This document shows positions 1 to 12,781 of a stretch of 64,000 nucleotides of DNA, in pieces. The notes under the pieces are model-generated. The model had not been told where the DNA came from, did not search any database, and worked only from the letters and a program-made list of their open reading frames with translations. The position numbers were made by a program, and so were the translations under genes. This stretch comes from Parus major (Eukaryota; Chordata; Aves; Passeriformes; Paridae), in the NCBI RefSeq assembly GCF_001522545.3, contig NC_031776.1, positions 27,911,634 to 27,975,633 of the forward strand, given 5' to 3'. The number at the start of each line of letters is the position of its first letter. The first letter of the stretch is position 1.

Positions 1-1050
1 CTTCCATTTTCCAGTGGTAGGTTTCTGGGCTTAATACCTGTGGTACTGTCACTGTCCTGGGGCTGCCTGCAGTGTCTTGTCCCTTTGGAGTGACAGAAAT
101 TCCAGCTGTTGTATCCCAGTCCATTGGCATCAGCTGCTGTGAGGATCCAGGCTTTGCTGGGAGCCCAGAGCTCCTTGCTGAAGGAACTCCCACCTGTTAC
201 AGAAATACCAGTGCTGCTTGAGCTCTATATATTCCTTTAGATTTTGTGTATTGGAAAGAGATGGAGTATCAATCTCATTCTGAAATTTCCCAATCTTATA
301 TTGTCAAGTTTGGGATTTTCTTCCACTTGTACTAGACCCCAAAGAGATTTGATCTACGTTTTAGTGTCAGTGTTGTTGTGAGAAGAAACTCCACGAGTGC
401 TGCACATACAGATAACAAACATACTCTTAAAAGAGGATCCTCTGTAACTCTCAGAGTATCAGATTTATCATCCTCCTTTTCCATAAGGATCAGTTACATT
501 TGGAACTCAATAGAAGAACCTGGAAGAATTGGAAGGTTCACATTGTCAGTATTTTCTGGTCTGCAGTGACCTTAACCTCTTCATTTCAGTAACTCTGATA
601 ATGCATTTATTTAAAAAATAGATTTTAATTGATCCACCATGCTTTTGGACTACCTCTCACACTGAGATGCAAAATCAGCTGTTGCTGTTTTGCAGTTCAC
701 GCAAGCTCATCAGAGGAGGGTACTTCCTGTAAAAGATTCTAGATTTCTGATTCCCTTTCCCAAAAGGAATCTATGTGAAAGTAAATATTTGATATCTGCC
801 AGGCTCCAATAACTAAGCTACACTTCAAAATAAATTGAATAGCAAAAATTCAATAAACCTAATTTAGCAGTAGCATCCATGAGCATTTATCTTCTCTCCA
901 GTTAGAATGGATTTTTACAGAGATTTTTACCGTGTTCAGCCATAGCAAGCACAAGGCATTCCTTTGCAGCTGTTCCATCCTAACCCTCACAGGGTTTCTC
1001 TGTGCTGCTGGGACAGGAGAGATAACTGGAATGTTCTTCTTTTCTGGCAG
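1..1050 (+). other. KALRN: KALRN intron, 3' part (upstream of exon A)
   Basis: This is AT-rich intronic sequence ending in a pyrimidine-rich tract and a TTTCTGGCAG acceptor directly before exon A. The kalirin exon expected just upstream, ending in a FQQDVQQ-like sequence, is not in this stretch, so the intron starts before the window. I see no second gene here. The open frames in it are short, lack conserved motifs and look like chance. Confidence 0.85.
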
Positions 1051-1173
1051 GTACTGGACTGGATTGAAAATCACGGGGAAGCTTTTCTGAGCAAACACAC
1101 AGGAGTGGGGAAGTCTCTACACAGAGCACGTGCACTGCAGAAAAGACATGATGATTTTGAAGAGGTAGCACAG
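1051..1173 (+). CDS. KALRN: KALRN exon A: first half of spectrin repeat 4
   Basis: This exon encodes 41 codons, beginning VLDWIENHGEAFLSKHTG and ending KRHDDFEEVAQ. It holds helix A of a spectrin repeat, with the conserved tryptophan at 1060-1062, and the first part of helix B. The acceptor is TTTCTGGCAG at 1041-1050 and the donor is GTAAGA at 1174. Both ends are phase 0. The upstream frame stays open into the intron, but splicing evidence sets the start: VLDWIE directly follows the AG and is where the kalirin family resumes. Spectrin repeats here form a rod that spaces the SEC14 end from the exchange modules and binds partner proteins. TRIO is nearly identical over this exon, so the KALRN call rests on the following exons. 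Confidence 0.96.
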
Positions 1174-4100
1174 GTAAGAGTCTGAACCAAGACTGCTGGC
1201 TTGATTTTTGTTACTCCTTTTGCATATTCAGAAAAATCTCTCACTGTTTTGGGTCATGCTACTCTCTTCAATCATTTGGAGCTGCCCAGGATCCTGATTC
1301 TGAGGTCTGGAAATCAGCATGCACACTGCAGGGTGGAGTAGTGGCAGGATTTACAGTCAGAGATCACCACACTGGGTCAATGAAAGCTCTCAAAGCTCAT
1401 GAGAAATTACAACTGATGGGAAACTAGCACTTTCTGTTGGGACATAGAGGAGAATGGTTATGAGTGAGAGCTATGGAAAAATCAGTTGTAACTCCTCCTG
1501 TGGAGATTGGGGACCTTGGGCATAACGTGGGAAGCAGCAGTCAAGAGGCAGGGGAAACACCAGAGTTTGCAGTAAGAACAACTACCCTTCCCATCCTTCA
1601 GTGCATTATGTGGAAGGGATTGTTTATTTTAGACTGAGAGGCAATCATTCCAGGTAGAACCTGTTATTATTATCTATTTTCCTCATAGAACACTGTAAGC
1701 AAAATTTTTCCAGGAATTTGGTATGAAGCTAAAATCTTACAATTATTCCTCAAAGTGGAGTCATAGTAAATGTTTAACCATACATCTTGTCCTTATTATA
1801 GCATTTAAAAGAAAGAGGACCTTTTGTGAGCTCTTCCTTTGATTGAATATATGTTTTCCCCCTCCCCTAAGTGTCCATGGTCAGAAATTACCCGATCTCA
1901 GCTCTGACTGCCAGATCATGTTGCACCATTTTGGGGTAGATTTGAAATATCTTCTGTCTGTAACTAATAATCTGTAAAGGTACTTCTCCTTTGTGTATTT
2001 TGGAAAAATTCCTGATTGATCTATGTAAAGCAGAATGTATCAGATGCACACAGGGCACATTACTGCTCAAATGCTTCAATGTGGAATAAGATAAAAATTT
2101 ACTAGATTTCAGTTTTGATTTTCTGCAAAACCATTCCTACATGCTGGCATAGTTTAGTTTAAGATATTTCCAGTAAGAGGGACATACCTCTTTCACTGTT
2201 TCCTTGGGGAAAATATTTCACTGCCTGATGGCAGCTACTGATGTTTTTTTTCCGCTCCCTCATAGTGAATTTATATTTCTTTCAATCTCTTTTCTTATTA
2301 TTATTCCCTTGTTTATATCCCTGTAGTCTTATTTATCTCCCTTAAGGGGATAAATCCCAGGAAATGGGATGAATTAACAATCCTGAAATAGCTGTAGAAT
2401 GTTGCCATTTCTTCTACTATGTGCCTCTTAACCATGTTCAACATATTTAATTCTGCTAATATTATTCTTATTCACCAATCCCTTGAAAACCTTTTCCTAT
2501 CTATGTTGTTGGAAATTTAAATTATCAACATCTTTCTTTTCATTAGATGTTCAGCTCTTGATGAGGTATCCCATTGCTTGGCTTGCTAATGAATTTCAGT
2601 GTTACTGTTCAGCTGTGATTGGAAATCCTTACATAACACTGACAACTCTCACAGCCTGAAAGCAGCAGTTCTGCATTGGTGGGTTTCTAAATTTCATGGA
2701 GACAGCTGTGGATTTAAGCTTTCTGGTAATAGGCTTGAATTTCTAAAAACTTAAATTTCTGCAAATTCATGCCATTAATATTTTCTAAGTCTCCCTTCTC
2801 TGATACATTATCTTCATAATTCCCATTACATCTCTCATTTTCTGGATCATGGTTATCATTTTTTTCTACCACTGAGTACTACTTAATTAGAGATGTAGGA
2901 AACTAATTAAGAACAGGTGAGAAGAGACAAAAATAACAGGGTCCTGACAGTAGAGATGAGAGCAAGCCTTGTAACTGTCTGCACATGTTAAAAACAGCTC
3001 ATTAAGGCTTGCTTGACAGGCTGATGGAATTTGGAGATCCATCCCCTCATCAGGGTTGAGGAACCTTGCAGTGTGCATCTGTGGGCACTAGGGTAAATCA
3101 GAATATAATTGCTGTGCTGAAGACTTTTCTAACCTCCCTGTTAGGCCTCCTGTGCCACTTCAGCACCTCTCCCTGGGGATAACTTCAGACACATTTCCTT
3201 TCACTTCACAAGGCCAAATTCAGAGCAAATGAATCACTGGGTGACCACATGTGTTCAGATGAAGGTGGGTGTTCCAAAGGGGGATGCAGAGGAAAAAAAA
3301 AAGTATAATTTATGAGATTATAAAACCTCTTGTGTTCCTCTGAATCTGATTCCTTTGCAGCCGATGGGTAGAATCACTGAGCGTCTCATTGCTCTGCCTG
3401 GACTGTTGTGAACATGAAGTTTATGGTGCATCCTAATTACAGATAATTGACAGAAGATTAACCTGGTTCCTTCCCAACAGCTTTGACAGGAACATTTTCC
3501 TCTGGTGCAGTCACATGAGATTATCATTGCTAATTTATGAGGCCTGTCTGCAGTGTGACACTGGAATGTGGTGCTAGAAATGGACATGGGGATGTGCAGG
3601 GAGGGGAAGTGAAAGGAATCTCAGGCCTTATCTGAGGTCAAGGACTTGAAAATACAATACTCCTTGCTTTGGGCAGAGTAATAGTGAGGGTAAGAGGAGA
3701 GCCCATAAATTTATCACACTTGGAATTCTCTTGCAGAAGCTTCTAGTGGGGTTGATTTTACACTTGGGGAATAAATCTCCTTCCTACATAGATTATGATC
3801 AATTTTTATTCTTCCTAACTCCCTTCTTGATGCTTAAAACTTTAAAGTTGTTTGGAAATTAAGTTTAAGTATTTGTTATTTTTATCAAGCTAGTGAACAT
3901 CTTTGCAATGGCTAGGGTGGATAACTGGCAGGACTTTTTCCCAATATAACCACGTCATAAAGCAAATCTGCCATCATCTTAAAAAAACTGTTGGGTTGCC
4001 CATTCCTCATCAGGATGTAAATTACTAGCTTTAATGGTAATAAAAAGAGTTCTTTTTGTTTTTCTTAAAATAACCCAGTATATAAAGTGTTCTCCTGACA

Positions 4101-4959
4101 CACCTGGTGAGTTTGATAATATAAGCAATAGTATTTCCTATTGGCAGTTCTCTGATAAAAAATGCTTAGCCTGCCATACAGTATAAATTTATTCTCAAAA
4201 ACCCACTTTATTTAGGTCTGATACATTTGTTCTTATCTCTTGCTGTTTCAGGAGGGAATTTGCAAAGGTTAGACTAGAAGCAATTTTCAGGAATCTTCTT
4301 GACATTTTTAACAGAGGGCAAAACGTTCTCAGTTTTGCCTTACTGCATGTAAACCAGAGTCTTGTGTCTGGCAGTGCTGTGCTGAGAAATGCTCTGATTG
4401 ACTGACCTGCCATGGCACTAGATTGAGAGGTGGAACATCCTCCTTCTCTGTCTGATTAGAAACTGCAGATTGATAAATCTGGATGTAATGATTCAATCAG
4501 GCATGGCCCAAATAGATCACATTCCTGCATACAGCTGTGCTCAGAAAATGTCAGTGATTTTACAGCACTGTGCTGTGGGCAGTAGGAAATGTAATTTGGG
4601 GGTCTCTCTCTCATAACTGCTGTTTAGACAAAGCTCTGGCGATTTTTCTGACTGTATTTATACTACATGGAATGCACAGATGGCAAATGTTTGAATTTGG
4701 ATTAAAAAGCCTGAGCTCCTGGGAGAGAGGTTGTTATCTTGTATATACCTGCAACTGTTTCTCAGCCAGTGCTGCCACTGTGAAAATGCCTGATGTGCAC
4801 TGAAATTTTGTAGCCAGGCATTATCAAGGAATCACCAAAGGAATATCACTATGGATGTAGCTACAATGTTCCAATGGGCCTCTCTGCTTGGCTGGAATTA
4901 TATTTTGTAAATCGAATAACTGTAGTCCAGCCAGTTACAGTTGTAAATGCAAAGATATT

Positions 4960-5149
4960 AGCAAAAAGTTTTTTTACAGAAAGGGTGATGAACTATTGGA
5001 ATTGTCTCCCTGGGGAGGTGGTGGAGTCACTGTCTCTGGATGTGTTTAAAAAAAGACTGGATGTGGCACTCAGTGCCATGGTCTGGTTCAGGTGTTAGGG
5101 TTGGGTTGGACTCGATCTTGGAGTCTCTTCCAACCTTGTGAATCTGTCA
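4960..5149 (+). mobile_element. CR1 non-LTR retrotransposon, 5'-truncated 3' end
   Basis: The + strand encodes the tail of a CR1 ORF2 protein, with NYWNCLPGEVVESLSLDVF followed by KKRLDVAL. It then reads into the typical avian CR1 3' untranslated end: a stretch with TTGGACTCGATCTTGGAG, then CTTCCAACCTTGTGAATCTG. The usual short ATTCTATG-type terminal repeats are reduced to about one diverged unit. The piece is truncated at its 5' end, as most CR1 copies are, and cannot move by itself. Its presence is the best in-window evidence for a bird or other sauropsid genome. The start coordinate is approximate because similarity fades before the NYWN motif. Confidence 0.85.
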
Positions 5150-5334
5150 TTTTAGCCTCTCTAACTTTCTTTTTCAAGGCTTTTGTCCTGAAAACAGAGT
5201 GTTTTTCAGTTGGAAAAGTCTCCCATCTCTTCAGTACTATCTAGCTTGAACTGCACGTGTTGGAAGTGCTCCTCCTGTTCTCAGTATATGAGGAGAGGGT
5301 CACAGATGATTCTCCTCCTCTCCTCTGGCATTCC

Positions 5335-5695
5335 CGGCAGTCAGGTTAAGGTGGCCTCAGCATCCTCCTCTGCTCACAGAGAGCACTGCTGCCTTGGTGC
5401 TGCTGCAGAGCGAGGAAATGGCCTGGGAAGCTGCTCTGATAATCCCTGGCATTCTGCTGCCGCAGGTCTGACTGGTTTTGGGGATGATCTGAAGCAGGCA
5501 TTTCTGTAGCCTTTCCGAGCTTTTCCCTCAGACGTGCGGTTCAGATTTCCTGTCGTTCAGTGTTTTCCAGGTTTGGGCCGGGAACCAGTGCAGATTTCCA
5601 CCTGCAGATGGCACTCGCCATGCGCTGGAGAGCCGCAGCCCTAATGGGAAACTGAGCCGATGTTTCTCATCCAAACTAACCAAACACTGTCTCGC
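5335..5695. promoter_or_regulatory. CpG-enriched intronic patch
   Basis: By my count, 13 CpG dinucleotides occur in about 360 bp, including GACGTGCGG near 5531 and GCGCTGG near 5622. The flanking intron has long stretches with almost none. It directly follows the CR1 fragment but does not look like part of it. No exon of kalirin maps here and no TATA box is obvious. It may be a conserved regulatory element or a minor unmethylated region; the sequence alone does not decide. Confidence 0.3.
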
Positions 5696-8600
5696 AGTGA
5701 AATGAAACAGAAGTGGAAGCTGGCTTACTCCCTGTCCCATGGTGTTCTCCTACCCCAGCCAAAACCCACGTTCTTCAAGGTCACCCAGAAAAACAACCCC
5801 CCTGATATTTTAGGTTTTTTTAAATGCAAAGCTGGGCGGTCCATGGTTTAAGTCAAGGTGGTGCTTGTCATCTGTATTTGTGGTAAAAGCTGCTCGCAGA
5901 TCTTTGGAGCCATTCTCAAGGCTCTTGGGCCTTGACATTAAGCTCACAGCTACAACTGGGTTTGCATTTAGTACCTGTGTTTTTTGTGTGTGTTTGCACA
6001 CAACAGTTGATGTATTTTGCATGGTAATCTGAAGGCACTGATGTTTATAGCGTAAAATAGCACAACAAAGTACATGTTCTGAACAGCCTTGGCTCAAAAT
6101 GTGTGGGGCTGTCCCTTCTTATCAAGCACAGTAAGAAGGTTGACTGGAGGCTGAGTGTGGACAATCAGAGTTCATGGGGTTTGTCCATGAGCTCTGATGC
6201 GCTTGGTTGAGGCCTTGTGTCTAAAACAGTTTTGATGTAGGTACAAGGCTGGATCCTCTGTTCCTGACTTTGAAAGCTTTATGGCATCCATTTTTCCAAG
6301 ACATAAATGCAATCCAGTGGACTATTCTGGAATTTTTGCAAAGAAGAAGAGCCAGACAAAATGTGAGAAAAATTCTGGACTTTGCACTCTGGCATTTGGG
6401 AAGCCATTCAGACTTCTTGTTCTTGGGTATTTGTGCTTGTCTTCCTCCAAGATAGGTTAACTTTGATGGCACAGAGCCAATGTTCAGGTGTTTAATCATC
6501 ATCTTCCAAACAATTGTGTACATGCACAGTTCCTTTAAGATTCAACTCTTCCTTTTATTCATCTCAGGGAGGTAAATGTATATTCTGCAAGTGAAGGCTT
6601 TCAGCAGAGACCTTGAAAGCCAAAGGTGTGTATCAGCAATAAGAAATCAAAGCTCAGGTAATGTTCTTCATGAAAGAAGCAGTTTGTTCTTCGATATTCC
6701 TTTCTAGAGTATTCCCTTCCTCCCCTGTGCTGTTCCTAAAATACTGGCAGTTCCAAGTTTTAGGAAAGCCCTTGCAGGCAAAAAAAACTTCAGGTGCAAA
6801 TATGTTGAAAAAATACAGTTATGTTGTTTGTCATGTGAAATATCCAGAGGATCCAGTAAGAGATTTTGCAGGTAAAAATAGTATTCTGTGACCTCTCAGT
6901 CCCATATAGTTTTACTTGAAATGTTTTAAAACTATGTGTGGTAATGGAATAGTCAGGATAAAGCTGAATTCCAAACAGCTACTTGTTTGGCCTTCAGGAT
7001 AAAAACCTAGTGCTTTCCCATACAAATTCCAGCTCTGTTGGATGTTGTTGTTCTAAAGTTTGGCATGAAGTTCAGTACTGATGTGGAACAGCTAGGAATA
7101 AATTAAGAGTTCATGTTGATAATGAGCACTTAGGAAACATTGTCCTAGGGTGAGTTTTATGATTATTATTTTGTTTTACTTTTTACAATTTTTTGACCTA
7201 TCTGGTTGTTGAAAGGAATAGCTTGCTGGGCATACCCAGTTTTTCCCTTTGGGTTGAGTGACTAAAATCCTATGTAGGATGAACTATTAAGCCAAACCAG
7301 GGAGAAAGCAGACAATTAAACCTGGTAAGAAATATGCTAAAAGTTGGCAATAATAACTGTACTTTCAGTAATGCCAAATCTCTTTTAAAATAACAAAAGC
7401 ATGAGACAGGCAACGAAAAAATCAGGCCTGCTCTTATTTTCATCATCCTTTACATGGCCATTAGCAAGTTCTGAAGCTATAATCTGCATTTTTCTATTCA
7501 CTTCATTTATGTAAATGTATTCACTTCTATACAAAGAGGAAAAAATGCCCACTGGCAACAGATTACACAGTCCTTTGTACCATGGTGCAGGAGCTCCAGA
7601 ACTCTTGGTTTCTCCTCCTGGCTGGCATCAGGCTGCATCTGGCAGTCACAGACAACAGAGATCAGTGGGACTGCCAATGCATGGGCTGTCTGTGAAGGTT
7701 ATCTAGGGACTGCTGGATCCAAAAGCTTCTAACAGCATACCTGGGGGCTGGATGGTTTATCATGGCAGCTGTAGTACAACTCTGTGCATGAAGTCCAGAA
7801 GCCTCTGGGTGACTGGGGGCCTATCTGCACTGCTGGAGCAGAGATACTGAAATGGTTCTGCACAGCCTGGGCCAGGAGCCAGAAAGGCTGGGAAGGGGAG
7901 GGCAGATTGCCTGGGTCGGATGCTGTGTGCACTTGACTGCCAGACCTAAGTCAGAAGCAGGGCATGTGAGATGTGTTTTCCCTGAGGAAGTGTGAAGGAA
8001 GGACTCCTCAGAGCACATTATGGATATCAGTCCCACCGAGACTCTGCTAGCAGCAGCCTGGCAAATCTTCTGGAGGCAATGGAATTGAGTTGCTGGCCAG
8101 AGATACTCCGTGATCTATTGGTAGTGGAGAATCTGTTTTTAGACAGGCTCTGTAATGGCACAGAGATCTTCCTGGCAGTTGTGTGAATGCCTGTATTTGT
8201 TATGCCACATCTTTGAGTTTGCATTTCAGTGTAATTCTCCTGCAGCTCAAGGTGATTTTCTTTCCTTTTTCTCTTCCAAAATCACTTGACAGCTGGATCT
8301 TTTCATTAAACCTCCTGCAGCATGATTCACAATCTAAATGCTCCCTATAAAATCTCAATTCTTGCAAACACAGTGCATATTTTTTACAATTGCCAGGAGC
8401 TAGCTTCCTATCACAAGCTTATTTAGGTAGGTTTATTTTTGTGTCTTCAAAATATGTTCCTTTAATTCCCTGTAAATGCTGTTCCCATGGCAGAAAGGGA
8501 GACAATGAAGCTATTTAAGAAATATGTATTTTTAATTCTGGGGGTTCTGAAAAACATAATTTCTATTTTGTGGTGAATTCTGAGATTTTGAACTAATTTC

Positions 8601-9839
8601 TTTATGAATCAGAAGACAGTTGATGTTTCCTAAAGAGGATAAATCCTGGAATTTGTTTCTTCAAGGCCCAAAACTTTTCAAAGGGAACACTGGAAAATTC
8701 TAGCACTGATATGTTATATAAACCGAGTACTAAAAATATATTCAATATGGTACTAATGTATCAACTGAATAAACCTAGAGCTGAAACAAAAGGTATTTAC
8801 CTCTGACAATTTCTGTGAAATATACCTACTTGAAAAAAAACACTGCTGTTCTGTCTGACCTGTCTGTGTTGATGAAAACCATAATCATCTAAAGGCTTTT
8901 AAAACTTTCTGGTCATTTTTCTTTGTGCTCTTCTTATTGGCAGGTCAGTGGGTTATCAAACTGTACTTGATCGATTCCAGAAGATTAATTGCAGCAATGT
9001 CCAAGTCTCATTTGTAATGATGGTGGACTGGCACTCATCAATTTCTTGGAGCTATTGATAGTGGGGAAGCTCAAGGGGACAGGAGTGACACTGTGAATTG
9101 TATCAGCACTTTTACTTTGTGATTCTGCTCTAGTGCAGTAGGAGCTGCCCCAGGCTGTGCTGCTGCCTCCAGGCCAGCCAGTGATGGCTTCAGGAGAATG
9201 GCACAACTGGTTATGACATTGCTGCCAATCACAGATATGCTGCTTTGCAGATACTGGTAAAAAGGAAATTTAATGTAGATTAAGTCAATATTGGGGATTT
9301 GTATGCAGTAACAGAGCAAAACTATTTTCAAGGACAGATTTCAAGTATTTGTTATCATTGTGCAGATTTTCTAGAAATAGACTGAGTTCCACTGATCACT
9401 CTGCTGCACAAGATTAAAACAAAATCACACTTCCAATTTCAGATAAATTGCTTGTAATTAACTTGTTCTGAAGAGTGGAGAATCCAGTTTGATGGCTCTA
9501 CACTGCAGAGAAGCTGCTTGTCAGTGTGACTGTGCCTCTCTTCTTTCCCTATCATGGATCCCTAATTGTCCAGATGAAGGATGTCCTCTTAGTCCCTCAT
9601 CAGGTGTTTGAATTGTCTAAAAGCTACACTTGTGATACTATTGCAGAGGTTTTATACTTGCTATATATAAATTGAAAGTATTCAACCATCTTTTTATTGC
9701 ATATAGACCTACTTTTAAAATTTATTTTCCTGTGATAGTGTTCACATCTCAATTTCCCCCATATAAAGATAGAGCAACCTCAGTGGATTTGCAGAGTTCT
9801 TTTGGAATTACACATGTGAATAGGGACAAAAATCCTAAT

Positions 9840-9860
9840 GTACATACTTGTAGTATGTAC
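9840..9860. repeat. Short perfect inverted repeat
   Basis: Arms GTACATACT (9840-9848) and AGTATGTAC (9852-9860) are exact reverse complements around a TGT spacer. The half-motif ACATACTTG recurs just after it (from about 9862). It is a small palindrome in AT-rich intron, with no linked gene. Confidence 0.7.
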
Positions 9861-12652
9861 AACATACTTGTTGATTCAGAGCTAGTAACCCAGCCATTAA
9901 TATTTCCCTCCATAACTGTGGTCTGTGAGGTCTGCTTTTGAATAATCAAGTCCCAGGGAAGCACTGTTTTGTGTCACTATGGAAATGGCTTCTGGTTTGA
10001 GGCATTTAGGCATCTTTGTTTAGTGTCTGGTTCAGAGCACTGCCACATGCAGAAACGCAGAGCACGCTCCTCCCTTGCTGAGCTAGGGAGAGAAATTCTA
10101 AGGCTGACATGAGAAAAGCAGGAGAATCAGCCTTCTCATGCCTCTGCATTTGAAATGAAGCTTGTTTGGAGAGAAAGAAGCTGCAGAATTTGCAAGAAGT
10201 CAGGAACTGAGACAGGAGGTGTCTCTGAACTGTCAGTGAGCGTGTGCACACGTGTTAGTTTAGCATGACTGCCTGTTTTAGTATGCAGCTGATAGAATAG
10301 AAACCACTGTGTGCTCCAGAACGATGGCACTGGCTCCTATTAACACACAACTCTCATTTTTATCAGGGTGTTTTGTCCAATGCATGAGATTTTGTTAGTG
10401 CTGTTTTTTTCCTGTGCAGCATAGGTGAGTCTTTGTGATATTGGTGAGATCCACAGCTTTTCAGCAAGCAGAGAGCTGAGCCTGCTGTTGCTGCTCTGGA
10501 GTAATGCCAAGGCTCAGTTCAGAAGTGCACAGCATAAAAGGGAGGTTGTGACTTGTGCATCAGGGAATGGGAAGTGCAGCCTTCATGAAAAATGTGTCAG
10601 CTGAAGTGGGTGCCTTGTTGGGTGGAATGAAGGGTGTTTCTGCTTGGAGAGGAGAGATGGCTGAGAGCACTGGGGTTTGGCCTCTGGCTCCTGGTTATTT
10701 TGCCAGTGGCCAAGATTTATATTGACAACCAGAGCCTGGATTTGTCAATGCCCACATATCAAAGTAGAGTGCAGGAAGGACTGGAAGCCTGCAGTGCTCC
10801 ACAGTGGGGAAGGGTCTGGTACCATCTCAGTCATGTTTTTTGTTGCCTTCTTGGGTTTTTTAAGGATTAAAATAGACCTAATTGAAACCTCTTAAAAATC
10901 AGAGGTTGGTGTTTTTTCCCACCAAAAGAAATGGCTCAGATAAATATTACCCAGTCAGGAATGCATTCACACCATTTGTCCCTTGGAAAAAAATAACCTT
11001 TTCTGACTCAGGGTGGAAAGCTGCTCCTCCCAGTTCCAGGCCCCTTCCCAAAGGATTCACAGTTTTATGTGTGCCACAGCACAACCCCTCAGTGCACACT
11101 GAGTGATGGGCACTGCTCAGGCTTCGCTGCTCTGTCATGCACTGAAAACCAAATGGGAGAGAAGCAGCCCCAGAGCACAGCCAGGGCTGTGCAGCCACAC
11201 TGACGTGCCAGTCATCTCTTCTGAGTGTGCTCCCCTTGGGATGGGGAATTGGGTCAGTAGGTCACCTAACCACTGCAAATTTAGGTTTTTTATAGGCACA
11301 TGTAAATGTGGGTTGGGGGGACAAAAGATATTTCAGAGCACAGAGCAGAATCCAATTTGTGTGCTAACATCAAGATGTGAAAAAAGGAGATTATTTTGGG
11401 ATAAGAATGGTGAGTGGAATGTGACTTGCTGTTTGGACCTGCTGGACATGCCTCCAGGGTGGGGTTTGGCACAGGGACAGCAGGCAGAGAGAGATCAAAA
11501 GAAAACTCAAAAAGAATTTATTTCTCTGCTCTTCTCTTTTGTCTCATGTCACGGCCAGTCTTTTCCTTTGGGAGATGATTTGGGATTTTTGAAGGGGATT
11601 GGATAGGGAGAAGAAAGAACTCAGCAACACTCAAGAAAGAATACACTAAAAAGCTGTCAGGATTTTTTAATAGTAAAAAATATGGCAGATATTGACTATA
11701 GACGCAGTATCTCATATGCCTCCAATATTCATGGAGATCTACTACTTGCCAAAACTCAGTACATTTTATAGCATGAACATTTCGGGTGGGAACGCCTCTG
11801 TACCAGATCTCTCACTGCAAGTCATTATTAAGATATATTTATCTCAGATCATGTGTGGCCCCCTAATAAGAGCCAGAAATAAAACCATGATATCTTTCTA
11901 AATCTTTGTTTTGCTTATGGATAAGCTGAATTGAATTTCATTCACACAGTAGAGCACATTTTTTAAATGCACCCTATATGAGTGTTTTCTGGCCAACATG
12001 GAAAATGTTAGTTCCTGTCTGGAACTTTTCTAAAGTATAGAAATAAGTCTGGTATAGAATAAATAAAATGGTCTCTTACTTCCAGGGTAGTGAAACCTCC
12101 TTTTATTTTTCCTCAATATAAGTATGCAGTACATCTTCCCATTTGTTACAGGAGATTTTAATCTTTTGAAGTTTAGGGAAGACAAAGCCTTCAGTCCATC
12201 CTGCTTTGGTGACACCTCTGAAGAGCTAATTTGATGGGTAAGCCATAGAGACAGTTCACATGTCAGGAAAGTAACAGTGGTGAAAAATCGGTTTATAAAT
12301 CTAATAAGATTAAGATAATGATTTCTATAATTTGAAACAAATTCCAGTGTGTAAATCATGGCAGAGAGATGAATTAATGTTGACAGTGAAGAGATTCTGG
12401 ATCCAAAGGGACAGTCTTGCTGACCTGCTCCTAAAGATTCTCAGCTAGAACAAACCTCCTTTTGCCAAATGGAAATACTCAAATTGTGAACAGAACAGAA
12501 GTGTTGGTGATTTATTCTAAATGTGTGTTTGTTTCTAGCAGGCAATATACTGAAGTGTGAGATTTATTCTGGAAGGAAAGAGACTTTTTCAAGTGAACCA
12601 TTTTTAAGTGATTCTTTGCTACAAGTTAAATTTAGCTTAGCAAATTGGAGGG

Positions 12653-12781
12653 ACCCAGGAGAACACCAAGGGGCTCCCTACTTCCCTCTGAATCTCAAGG
12701 GAATATAAGATGTGTATAAGAGACAGACCCAGGAGAACACCAAGGGGCTCCCTACTTCCCTCTGAATCTCAAGGGAATATA
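12653..12781. repeat. 55-bp direct duplication split by a Tn5 mosaic end (probable library artefact)
   Basis: Two identical 55-bp copies, 12653-12707 and 12727-12781, each begin ACCCAGGAG and end GGGAATATA. Between them, at 12708-12726, lies AGATGTGTATAAGAGACAG, an exact 19-of-19 match to the hyperactive Tn5 mosaic end used as a tagmentation adapter. Nothing else separates the copies. The arrangement is what results when an untrimmed read starting with adapter plus genomic DNA is joined to a contig end that already carries the same genomic bases. The true locus probably has one copy and no mosaic end, so 74 bp are spurious. A natural Tn5-like insertion in a bird is very unlikely, and would leave a 9-bp rather than a 55-bp target duplication. 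Confidence 0.93.

Noticed and set aside
11103..11606. A 167-codon + strand open frame
   Set aside because: No recognisable motif, odd composition and no splice sites fitting kalirin. Among many frames in 64 kb, one this long is not remarkable.
12653..12781. The duplication as a genuine transposon insertion with target-site duplication
   Set aside because: Tn5-type insertion duplicates 9 bp, not 55. There is only one mosaic end and no transposon body, and the 19-mer equals a laboratory adapter.
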